Positions 1 through 5,451 of a DNA stretch of 6,995 nucleotides are shown in pieces. The position numbers were made by a program, and so were the translations under genes. The stretch comes from an uncultured Legionellaceae bacterium (GTDB lineage: Bacteria; Pseudomonadota; Gammaproteobacteria; Legionellales; Legionellaceae). The notes under the pieces were generated by a model that saw only the letters and a list, made by a program, of their open reading frames with translations, made no database searches and was not told the DNA's origin. Where the stretch lies: positions 1-6,995 of the forward strand of contig CAISSD010000056.1 of NCBI GenBank assembly GCA_903887975.1, written 5' to 3'. Position 1 is the stretch's first letter. Each line of letters begins with the position of its first letter.

Positions 1-3
1 ATT

Positions 4-720
4 ATGTCACACATTGCGTTAGAAGCAGAATTAAGAACAGACTTAGGGAAAGGTGCGAGCCGCCGCCTTCGTCGTTTGGATAATAAAGTTCCTGCTGTTT
101 TGTTTGGTGGTCACAAAGAACCGGTTTCCATTCATCTTTGTCATAATAAAGTGATTAAAGCTTTTGAATCAGAAAGTATTTATTCCAGTGTTTTGGATTT
201 GCATTTTAATGGTAAAGTAGAACAAGTTATTCTTAAAGACCTGCAGAGACATCCTTATAAGCCCGTGATTCTTCATATGGATTTACAGCGCGTTTCCGCC
301 AAAGATGTTTTGGTTAAAATGATACCATTGCATTTTATCAATGAAGACATCGCGTTGGGTGTTAAAGATGGTGGTATTGTCAATCACACCATGACCCAAG
401 TTGAATTAAAGTGTCAGGTTAAAGATTTGCCTGAGTTTATTGAAGTCGATTTGGCCAATTTGGGTTTGAATGAAGTGATTCATTTATCTCAATTGGTATT
501 GCCTAAAAACGTGCAATTGGCAGTGGATCCAACCGTTGGTGATCATGATCATCCTGTGGTGAGTATTCATGTGAAGAAAATCGATAAGAGTGATCTTGAA
601 GCCGAAGCTTTGGAAGCTGAAGTGGCAGAATCTGAATCAGAAGCTCATGAAGCCGAAGTGGGTGAAACCAAAGCTGAAGTTTCTGCTGAGGCAACCGACG
701 AATCACCTAAGAGCGAGTAA
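4..720 (+). CDS. rplY: 50S ribosomal protein L25, long CTC/TL5-type form
   Basis: This is a 238-residue L25 protein, which binds 5S rRNA in the large ribosomal subunit. Seen: an N-terminal L25 domain (about residues 4-95) with GKGASRRLRR at 15-24, the VPAVLFGG turn at 29-36 and LKDLQRHPYKP at 77-87, followed by a second beta domain of the CTC/TL5 type (about 100-190). The last 40 residues are a low-complexity acidic tail with 14 Glu and 9 Ala. The two-domain form is much longer than the roughly 95-residue E. coli L25 and matches the 'general stress protein CTC' form common in many bacteria. The ATG at position 4 gives the expected N-terminus; only three bases lie upstream, so its ribosome binding site and promoter are outside the window. 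It heads a short-spaced run with pth and ychF. The rplY-pth pairing is common in bacteria. Confidence 0.96.
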   Translation: MSHIALEAELRTDLGKGASRRLRRLDNKVPAVLFGGHKEPVSIHLCHNKVIKAFESESIYSSVLDLHFNGKVEQVILKDLQRHPYKPVILHMDLQRVSAKDVLVKMIPLHFINEDIALGVKDGGIVNHTMTQVELKCQVKDLPEFIEVDLANLGLNEVIHLSQLVLPKNVQLAVDPTVGDHDHPVVSIHVKKIDKSDLEAEALEAEVAESESEAHEAEVGETKAEVSAEATDESPKSE

Positions 721-731
721 AAAGCTTGTCG

Positions 732-1289
732 GTGAGCATTAAATTGGTGGTGGGGCTTGCCAATCCTGGCGAGACCTACCGACCAACACGTCATAATGCT
801 GGTGCGTGGTTTGTTGATGAATGGATGGCACAATCAAACACAGTCTTTAAAAATGAAAAATCGTTACAATCCGATTTGGCATGGATTGCGCCATCAGTAC
901 GCGTCATGAAACCACGAACCTACATGAATCATAGTGGCGCTTCGGTTCGTGCGGTGAGCAGCTTTTATCGCATTAAGCCTGAAGAAATTTTGGTGGTGCA
1001 TGATGAATTGGACTTACCCGTTGGCACGATAAAACTTAAAACGTCTGGTGGTCATGGTGGGCACAATGGCCTTCGTGATGTTATTGCGCAATTGGGAACG
1101 CAGGATTTTCATCGTTTACGTGTTGGAATAGGTCATCCTGGGCATCGAGATTTGGTTCATGATTATGTGCTGGGTCGACCAACGACTACGGATAAGCAAT
1201 TGATTGATGATGCGATGGAGCGCGCAATAAAACTCATGCCTTTGGTGTTATCGGGGCAATTTTCATTGGTGATGAATCAACTACATTGA
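732..1289 (+). CDS. pth: Peptidyl-tRNA hydrolase
   Basis: Pth cleaves the ester bond of peptidyl-tRNAs that drop off ribosomes, recycling tRNA in the cytoplasm. Counting from the GTG start at 732 the protein has 185 residues. The active-site set of the family is present: Asn11 (GLANPG), His21 (TRHNAGAWF), Met65 (TYMNHSG), Asp91 (HDELDLP) and Asn112 (GGHNG), plus the FHRLRVGIGHPG segment at 126-137. The GTG at 732 was chosen because MSIKLVVGLANPG then lines up with the E. coli N-terminus. An in-frame TTG at 726 would add two residues, and a weak GCGAG lies at a better distance from it, so the start is not certain. Only 11 bases separate it from the rplY stop. Its stop codon lies within the ychF ribosome binding region, so translation of the two is probably linked. 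Confidence 0.95.
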   Translation: MSIKLVVGLANPGETYRPTRHNAGAWFVDEWMAQSNTVFKNEKSLQSDLAWIAPSVRVMKPRTYMNHSGASVRAVSSFYRIKPEEILVVHDELDLPVGTIKLKTSGGHGGHNGLRDVIAQLGTQDFHRLRVGIGHPGHRDLVHDYVLGRPTTTDKQLIDDAMERAIKLMPLVLSGQFSLVMNQLH

Positions 1290-1291
1290 GG
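1288..1291 (+). promoter_or_regulatory. Shine-Dalgarno of ychF
   Basis: GAGG overlaps the last two bases of the pth stop codon. It is five bases from the ATG at 1297 but only two from the ATG at 1294, which favours the second of the two adjacent start codons. Confidence 0.6.
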
Positions 1292-1296
1292 TTATG

Positions 1297-2388
1297 ATGG
1301 GATTTAAATGCGGGATTGTGGGCTTACCCAATGTTGGTAAATCGACGTTGTTTAATGCGCTGACCAAAGCCAAAATTGAAGCGGCCAACTATCCGTTTTG
1401 TACCATTGAGCCCAATGTGGGGATGGTGATGGTGCCTGATCCACGGTTGTTAAAGTTACAATCCATTGTCAACCCGCAAAATATTGTCCCTGCTGTCATG
1501 CAAATCGTGGATATTGCAGGACTTGTTGCGGGTGCAGCAACTGGTGAAGGTTTGGGCAATAAATTTTTGGCCAATATTCGAGAGACTGAAGCCATTTTGC
1601 ATGTGGTGCGTTGTTTTGAACACGATGATATTATTCATGTGGCAGGACGTGTTAACCCATTGCATGATATTGAGGTCATCAATACCGAATTGGCTTTGGC
1701 CGATATGGAAACCCTTGAAAAAGCACTGCAAAAAAATCTTAAAAATGCACGCTCGGGTCAAAAAGATGCAGTCTTGGAACAAAAAACCCTTGAAAAAATC
1801 AAAGCTCATGTGGATGAAGGTTTGCCTGTTCGTACATTAGAATTATCCATTGATGAGCGCTTAATAAGCAATCGATTGTTTTTATTAACGGCAAAACCCG
1901 TATTGTATGTGGCCAATGTTGATGAAGGCGATGTTGTGGACAATCCCTTGTTGGCCCAAGTACAAGCATTGGCGTATGAAGAGGGTGCTAAGGTTGTTGC
2001 CTTGTGTGCGTCGACCGAGGCGGAGCTTGCAGATTTTTCAGATGACGATCGCCTTGAAATGATGCAATCCTTAGGCATGAGTGAGCCTGGGTTGGATCGC
2101 GTCATTCGTGCGGGGTATGATTTGTTGGGACTACAAACGTATTTCACCGCTGGCGTTAAAGAGGTTCGCGCCTGGACTGTTTTACGAGGGGCCACAGCAC
2201 CAGAAGCCGCGGGTGTGATTCACACCGATTTTGAAAAAGGCTTTATTCGAGCAGAAGTGATTGCTTATAATGACTTTATCCAATATCAAGGCGAGCAGGG
2301 TGCCAAAGAAGCCGGAAAATTGCGTTTAGAGGGCAAGGAGTATCGCGTGTGTGATGGCGATGTCATGCACTTTAGGTTTAATGTTTGA
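1297..2388 (+). CDS. ychF: Redox-regulated ATPase YchF (OLA1/Obg family)
   Basis: YchF is a universally conserved P-loop NTPase of the Obg/OLA1 group that prefers ATP, binds ribosomes and has been linked to stress responses and translation initiation. Seen: P-loop GLPNVGKS at 9-16, the switch II motif DIAG at 72-75, and NVDE at 207-210 in place of the NKxD of true GTPases, which is the hallmark of ATP preference in this family. A helical insertion covers about 130-195, and a C-terminal TGS domain (about 278-363) contains the FEKGFIRAEV segment. Starting at the second ATG (1297) gives MGFKCGIVGLPN and 363 residues, the same length as E. coli YchF; the ATG at 1294 would add one Met. It follows pth after seven bases and ends only three bases before the stop codon of the oppositely oriented peptide gene. 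Confidence 0.97.
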   Translation: MGFKCGIVGLPNVGKSTLFNALTKAKIEAANYPFCTIEPNVGMVMVPDPRLLKLQSIVNPQNIVPAVMQIVDIAGLVAGAATGEGLGNKFLANIRETEAILHVVRCFEHDDIIHVAGRVNPLHDIEVINTELALADMETLEKALQKNLKNARSGQKDAVLEQKTLEKIKAHVDEGLPVRTLELSIDERLISNRLFLLTAKPVLYVANVDEGDVVDNPLLAQVQALAYEEGAKVVALCASTEAELADFSDDDRLEMMQSLGMSEPGLDRVIRAGYDLLGLQTYFTAGVKEVRAWTVLRGATAPEAAGVIHTDFEKGFIRAEVIAYNDFIQYQGEQGAKEAGKLRLEGKEYRVCDGDVMHFRFNV

Positions 2389-2404
2389 TCGTTAACTGAT
2401 CAAA
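2384..2404. terminator. Possible weak bidirectional hairpin between convergent operons
   Basis: TTTGATC (2384-2390) and GATCAAA (2398-2404) form a perfect 7-bp inverted repeat around a 7-base loop containing the palindrome GTTAAC. The arms contain the ychF stop codon and the end of the oppositely oriented peptide gene. It is the only inverted repeat I see where both operons end. The stem is AT-rich (two G-C pairs) and no T-run follows on either strand, so a functional intrinsic terminator is doubtful. Confidence 0.25.
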
Positions 2405-2517
2405 ATACCACTACTACCTTCTGGTACTGGTCCAGATCCAGTTTCGATTTCCTGAGATTCTATGAGGACAATTGTGGGTGGGTTGTAGGGTTGTTTTTTT
2501 ATTTGTTCATCGTTCAT
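2392..2517 (-). CDS. 41-residue peptide of unknown function, possible RiPP-like precursor
   Basis: I do not recognise a named family. The ORF encodes 41 residues with no Cys, no membrane segment and no signal peptide. Residues 1-9 are polar and charged (MNDEQIKKQ). Residues 11-20 read Y-N-P-P-T-I-V-L-I-E, resembling the Y-x-x-P-x-L leader motif recognised by PqqD-like (RRE) domains in lasso-peptide and related systems. Thr26-Gly27 then precede a Gly/Ser/Pro-rich tail, SGPVPEGSSGILIS. Evidence that it is expressed: AGGA lies nine bases before the ATG, and its start overlaps the tenA-like stop as ATGA, the same coupling seen at two other junctions of this operon. A longer reading frame runs upstream to an ATG at 2598, but that part lies antisense-free inside the tenA-like gene in another frame and looks like a shadow. 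A role as a modified-peptide precursor is inference; a small regulatory or accessory protein is equally possible. Confidence 0.62.
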   Translation of the reverse strand: MNDEQIKKQPYNPPTIVLIESQEIETGSGPVPEGSSGILIS

Positions 2518-3236
2518 GGTTGATTTTCCTGTATTAAAGTGGCACCAGACTCTTTCATCATCGGTGCGAATTGTCCTGCAATGGCAAAAAAACGACACTC
2601 AAAGGCAACGGGCATCATGAATGCCTGGGTAATGCGTTCGGCTTTTTTGGATGATTCGGGAATATCTGTAATTAAATCAGATAATGATCGCTTTAATCCA
2701 TCGACCATTCTTTCAAAGGGTGCATTGGGTTTGTAGGTTTGAATCCATGCTTTATATTCAGAAACATGTGTGATGATGGTATTTTTTTCACGCTCTAAAT
2801 GTCTTCCCATTTGCAAATAAACCCAAGGAGAGGCGGTGATTGCGGCAAATGCAGCATTGAGATCTCCCTCTTTGGTGATGTGTTGTAAAAAATTGGTGTA
2901 TTCGTGGATCAGTGGAATCTTGTTGGGTGGGATGGGGGTGTAAAATGTAAATGCTCGCGTGGCATGTAAAAAATGATGGTGAATCTCATGCTCATGATTC
3001 ATGGTTTCATCAGCCAAGGTATGGAGTTGTTCGGCGATGAATGAATTATTTTTAAAGCGCTCAGACAGAACAATCAAATTTTTTGCGTAGTTCTGTAAAT
3101 ACAAAACATGTTGTTCAACATAAAATTTAAATGCTTTTCTTGGTAACGTACCCTGACTCACACCCATTGTAAACGGGGCGTGATAAATTTGCTTGAGTAA
3201 TTCAGTCGATTGGCTGAACAACTGTTGCGTTTGCAT
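2514..3236 (-). CDS. TenA/THI-4 family protein with altered active site
   Basis: This is a 240-residue all-helical protein of the TenA/heme-oxygenase-like fold. Classical TenA (TenA_C) hydrolyses aminopyrimidine breakdown products of thiamine to HMP for salvage. Aligned by eye to B. subtilis TenA, FKFYVEQHVLYLQNYAK (36-52) matches the substrate-pocket helix, and Tyr46, Tyr113, Tyr140, Tyr168 and Glu213 correspond to Tyr47, Tyr112, Tyr139, Tyr163 and Glu205. Asp44 is replaced by His43, and the nucleophile Cys135 by Ser136 (TASPWVY). Ser is neither the Cys of TenA_C nor the Glu of TenA_E, so hydrolase activity is uncertain. The start at 3236 has GGAG seven bases upstream; an ATG at 3290 would add 18 non-homologous residues inside thiD. 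It overlaps thiD by 35 bases. Position in the operon argues for thiamine salvage; the altered site and the following peptide gene leave room for another role. Confidence 0.88.
   Translation of the reverse strand: MQTQQLFSQSTELLKQIYHAPFTMGVSQGTLPRKAFKFYVEQHVLYLQNYAKNLIVLSERFKNNSFIAEQLHTLADETMNHEHEIHHHFLHATRAFTFYTPIPPNKIPLIHEYTNFLQHITKEGDLNAAFAAITASPWVYLQMGRHLEREKNTIITHVSEYKAWIQTYKPNAPFERMVDGLKRSLSDLITDIPESSKKAERITQAFMMPVAFECRFFAIAGQFAPMMKESGATLIQENQP
2527..2530 (-). promoter_or_regulatory. Shine-Dalgarno of the 41-residue peptide gene
   Basis: On the minus strand ACAGGAAAA precedes the ATG at 2517, with nine bases between AGGA and the start codon. It lies within the last codons of the tenA-like gene. 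It fixes the start at 2517 rather than at the upstream in-frame ATG (2598). Confidence 0.6.
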
Positions 3237-4050
3237 GCCGGTTCTCCAAGAAATAAAAATGATCCACAGGGCCACATCCATGGCCAACATTCAAATAACA
3301 CCCGGCTTCTAGAGCTTGGGTTAAATAATTTTTAGCCGCCGCAATCGCCTTGCGCAAATCATAACCTTGTGCAAGAAAAGATGCAATTGCAGCCGACAAA
3401 GTGCAGCCTGTACCATGAGTATTGTCGGTTTTTATTCGTTTGTTGTCAAACCATGTGAACGTTTGATGTTGTTGCTCAAACAAGACATCCGAACTTTCTA
3501 CTCCATCCAAATGTCCACCTTTAACCAAGACATCAAGATGAAGTTCTAAACTTAAGGTGCGGGCTGCATGCTCCATTGTGTCACGTGAATTAATGGTGGT
3601 GTTTAATAATTTCTCAGCCTCAAAAAGGTTTGGGGTGATGAGCGTACAATGAGGCATCAAGTGCGTTTTAAGGAAATCAATGGTATCCAAACGCAACAAA
3701 GCACAACCATTTTTAGCCACCATGACGGGATCAAACACCACACAATGTGGTTTGTAGTGTTTCAAAGCCTCTGCCACAACCTCAATCACTGCTTCATCAT
3801 GCAGCATCCCAATTTTAACCGCACGAATGTCCAAATCACTAAAAACCGAATGGATTTGTTGGGTGATGAACGCGGGAGGTAGGGTGTGAATGCCTTGAAC
3901 GCCAATGGTGTTTTGTGCCACCACAGCGGTAATAATAGAGGCTGCATAAGCGCCAGTTGCCGACATGGCTTTGATGTCGGCTTGAATGCCCGCGCCACCA
4001 CTGGGATCGGTGCCTGCAATACTAACCACGCAAGGTATACGAGCATTCAT
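3202..4050 (-). CDS. thiD: Hydroxymethylpyrimidine/phosphomethylpyrimidine kinase
   Basis: ThiD is a cytoplasmic ribokinase-fold enzyme that phosphorylates HMP to HMP-P and then to HMP-PP, the pyrimidine donor for ThiE. The 282 residues contain the family N-terminus SIAGTDPSGGAGIQADIKA (10-28), the VVFDPVMVAKNG segment at 104-115, ITPNLFEAE at 138-146, VLVKGGH at 174-180 and the anion-hole loop THGTGCT at 211-217 with the catalytic Cys216. The C-terminus GHGCGPVDHFYF is typical and is followed by a short extra tail (269-282) whose codons overlap the tenA-like start. GGGGAGG lies seven bases before the ATG, the strongest ribosome site in the window, and the ATG overlaps the thiM stop as ATGA. 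No fused ThiE domain is present, unlike ThiDE fusions in some bacteria. Confidence 0.96.
   Translation of the reverse strand: MNARIPCVVSIAGTDPSGGAGIQADIKAMSATGAYAASIITAVVAQNTIGVQGIHTLPPAFITQQIHSVFSDLDIRAVKIGMLHDEAVIEVVAEALKHYKPHCVVFDPVMVAKNGCALLRLDTIDFLKTHLMPHCTLITPNLFEAEKLLNTTINSRDTMEHAARTLSLELHLDVLVKGGHLDGVESSDVLFEQQHQTFTWFDNKRIKTDNTHGTGCTLSAAIASFLAQGYDLRKAIAAAKNYLTQALEAGCYLNVGHGCGPVDHFYFLENRHANATVVQPID
3244..3247 (-). promoter_or_regulatory. Shine-Dalgarno of the tenA-like gene
   Basis: On the minus strand TTGGAGAACCGGCATG gives GGAG seven bases before the ATG at 3236. It lies inside the 3' end of thiD and decides the start in favour of 3236 over the upstream ATGs at 3281 and 3290. Confidence 0.7.
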
Positions 4051-4820
4051 ACGAAAACCTCCCCATGATAAAGCGCATCTAAAAAATGAATTTTAAAGCT
4101 TCCAGGGCCTTGGGCTTTTTTTGCAGCATACTCGCCGCACCAAGCGTAAAAAAATACAGCGTGTTGCGTGGCTTCAAAGACGTTGTCATGCGTGGCAACA
4201 AAAGCACCAATCACGGCCGTCATCAAACATCCAGTCCCGGTCACATAAGGCATAATGGGCGCCCCATGTTTGCAAAATAGTGTTTCAGTGGTGCTGATGA
4301 TGACATCCACAGCGCCACTGATGACCACAGAGTTGTTTTGTTTTTGAGCTAAATTTTGCCCAGATTGAATGGCAGTATCGGTTTGCTCCTCGCTGTCCAC
4401 GCCTTTGGATTGAATGGTGCTGCCATTTAAGGCCATGATTTCACCGGCGTTGCCACGAATCACGGTGATGGGGTGTGTGTTTACCATATTTTGTGCGAAT
4501 TCAGTTCGAAGAGCGCTGGCACCCACACCAACGGGATCAAAAATAATTGGTCGTCCCAATGCCGCTGCGGTGCCACAAGCTTGCTGTGCGCTTGCCATAA
4601 AAGCATCGTTCAACGTTCCAGGATTAATGACGAGCGCATCGGATAAGGCGCACAATGCATCGACTTCATGAATGTCCTCACTCATGATGGGCGAGGCACC
4701 CAAACACAACAATCCATTGGCCACAAAATCCATGGTGACATGATTGGTCAAGTTTAAAATGATGGGTTTTTTTTGTTTGATGCGTTTTAGATGTTTTTGA
4801 ATTTTAGCAATCATTGGCAT
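4047..4820 (-). CDS. thiM: Hydroxyethylthiazole kinase
   Basis: ThiM phosphorylates 4-methyl-5-(2-hydroxyethyl)thiazole for thiamine salvage and works as a trimer. From the ATG at 4820 the protein has 257 residues. Seen: LTNHVTMDFVANGLLCLGASP (24-44), the substrate-binding N-terminal region; NPGTL at 66-70; IIFDPVGVGAS at 92-102; RGNAGE at 122-127; GVDS at 140-143; and the phosphate-anion hole VTGTGCLMTAVIGAF at 193-207 with the catalytic Cys198. QGPGSF near the C-terminus is also typical. The start is uncertain: ATGs at 4820 and 4814 are both reasonable, with a weak CTGGA upstream, and one at 4883 would extend deep into thiE. It overlaps thiE by 17 bases and thiD by four (ATGA). Its presence in the operon points to uptake and reuse of preformed thiazole. 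Confidence 0.95.
   Translation of the reverse strand: MPMIAKIQKHLKRIKQKKPIILNLTNHVTMDFVANGLLCLGASPIMSEDIHEVDALCALSDALVINPGTLNDAFMASAQQACGTAAALGRPIIFDPVGVGASALRTEFAQNMVNTHPITVIRGNAGEIMALNGSTIQSKGVDSEEQTDTAIQSGQNLAQKQNNSVVISGAVDVIISTTETLFCKHGAPIMPYVTGTGCLMTAVIGAFVATHDNVFEATQHAVFFYAWCGEYAAKKAQGPGSFKIHFLDALYHGEVFV
4058..4064 (-). promoter_or_regulatory. Strong Shine-Dalgarno of thiD
   Basis: GGGGAGG on the minus strand, seven bases before the thiD ATG at 4050, lies within the last codons of thiM. It contrasts with the weak or missing sites of thiE and thiM. Confidence 0.7.
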
Positions 4821-5451
4821 AATGTCCAGAACGTAATTCATAAGCCGCTTTTTGGGGATGATTGCTGTTGTGCAATGCGCCAATCACAGCAATGCCTGCA
4901 ACGCCTGTTGCCCAAACAGAGGCAACATTTTGAGTGTTGATGCCACCAATGGCAACCACAGGATGGGTGGAATGGTGCACCATATTTTTTAAGCCGTCAA
5001 TCCCCCAAAAAGTTTTGCAGTCGGATTTGGTTTGACTTTGAAAAACAGCACTGGCAGCAACATAATCAATGGCGTCGCATTGGTTTGCAACCATCAAATC
5101 ATTCAGGGATTCGATAGAGCGTCCAATCCAAACGTTGGGGCCAAGTTGCTCTCGTGCCTCCAAAGGATCGCCATCGGTTTGTCCCAAATGTAATCCATCA
5201 GCATGCACTCTTTTGGCCAGGTTGATGTCATCGTTGATGATTAGGGGAATATTTTTAACCACAAGTTGTTCTTGTAATAAACAGCAAAAACGATACTTTT
5301 CTTCAATTTCTTGATTCTTATTTCTTAATTGAACGCAAGTTACCCCACCATCAATGGCTTGATGAATGAATGTTCGGTATTCATCCCATGTTTGGTTGGT
5401 GGGGTGTGTTAATAGACATAATTTTAAATGTTGTTTCATCATGTGTTTCAT
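4804..5451 (-). CDS. thiE: Thiamine-phosphate synthase
   Basis: ThiE condenses HMP-PP with thiazole phosphate to give thiamine phosphate; it is a TIM-barrel enzyme. The 215 residues include GGVTCVQLRNK (35-45, with the Arg and Lys that contact diphosphate), PLIINDDINLAKRVHADGLHLGQTD (69-93, with the metal-binding Asp residues), WIGRSI at 108-113, YVAASAVFQSQTKSD at 130-144 and VVAIGGI at 165-171. The 132-140 loop lacks the usual Gly-Pro and following Pro (compare GPIYPTETK in B. subtilis), but Thr-Lys at 141-142 is kept. The ATG at 5451 overlaps the stop of the transporter-anhydrase gene as ATGA; alternative ATGs are at 5442 and 5439. None has a clear Shine-Dalgarno, suggesting initiation by ribosomes finishing the upstream gene. 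Confidence 0.95.
   Translation of the reverse strand: MKHMMKQHLKLCLLTHPTNQTWDEYRTFIHQAIDGGVTCVQLRNKNQEIEEKYRFCCLLQEQLVVKNIPLIINDDINLAKRVHADGLHLGQTDGDPLEAREQLGPNVWIGRSIESLNDLMVANQCDAIDYVAASAVFQSQTKSDCKTFWGIDGLKNMVHHSTHPVVAIGGINTQNVASVWATGVAGIAVIGALHNSNHPQKAAYELRSGHYANDC

Noticed and set aside
540..552. Palindrome-like TGATCATGATCAT as an operator
   Set aside because: It lies inside rplY, encodes a Asp-His-Asp-His stretch, and has no adjacent promoter.
598..717. Glu/Ala-rich repeats at the end of rplY as a DNA repeat element
   Set aside because: The unit is irregular at the DNA level and is explained by a low-complexity acidic tail, seen in other long L25 proteins.
1456..1809. 117-codon minus-strand ORF opposite ychF
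   Set aside because: It is antisense to a well-supported conserved gene, has no family motif or ribosome site, and fits a shadow frame.
1806..2195. 129-codon minus-strand ORF opposite ychF
   Set aside because: It is a Ser/Thr/Lys-rich antisense translation of ychF codons without recognisable domains.
2449..2460. CTGAGA-like motif suggesting a TPP riboswitch
   Set aside because: It lies on the plus strand inside the minus-strand peptide gene, lacks the other conserved TPP-aptamer segments, and is at the 3' end of the operon.
2518..2598. 27-residue upstream extension of the small peptide gene
   Set aside because: It lies in another frame within the tenA-like gene, has Cys/Arg-rich non-homologous content, and the ATG at 2517 has the better ribosome site.
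3237..3290. 18-residue N-terminal extension of the TenA-like protein
   Set aside because: TenA homology begins after the Met at 3236, which has GGAG seven bases upstream; the extension only overlaps thiD further.
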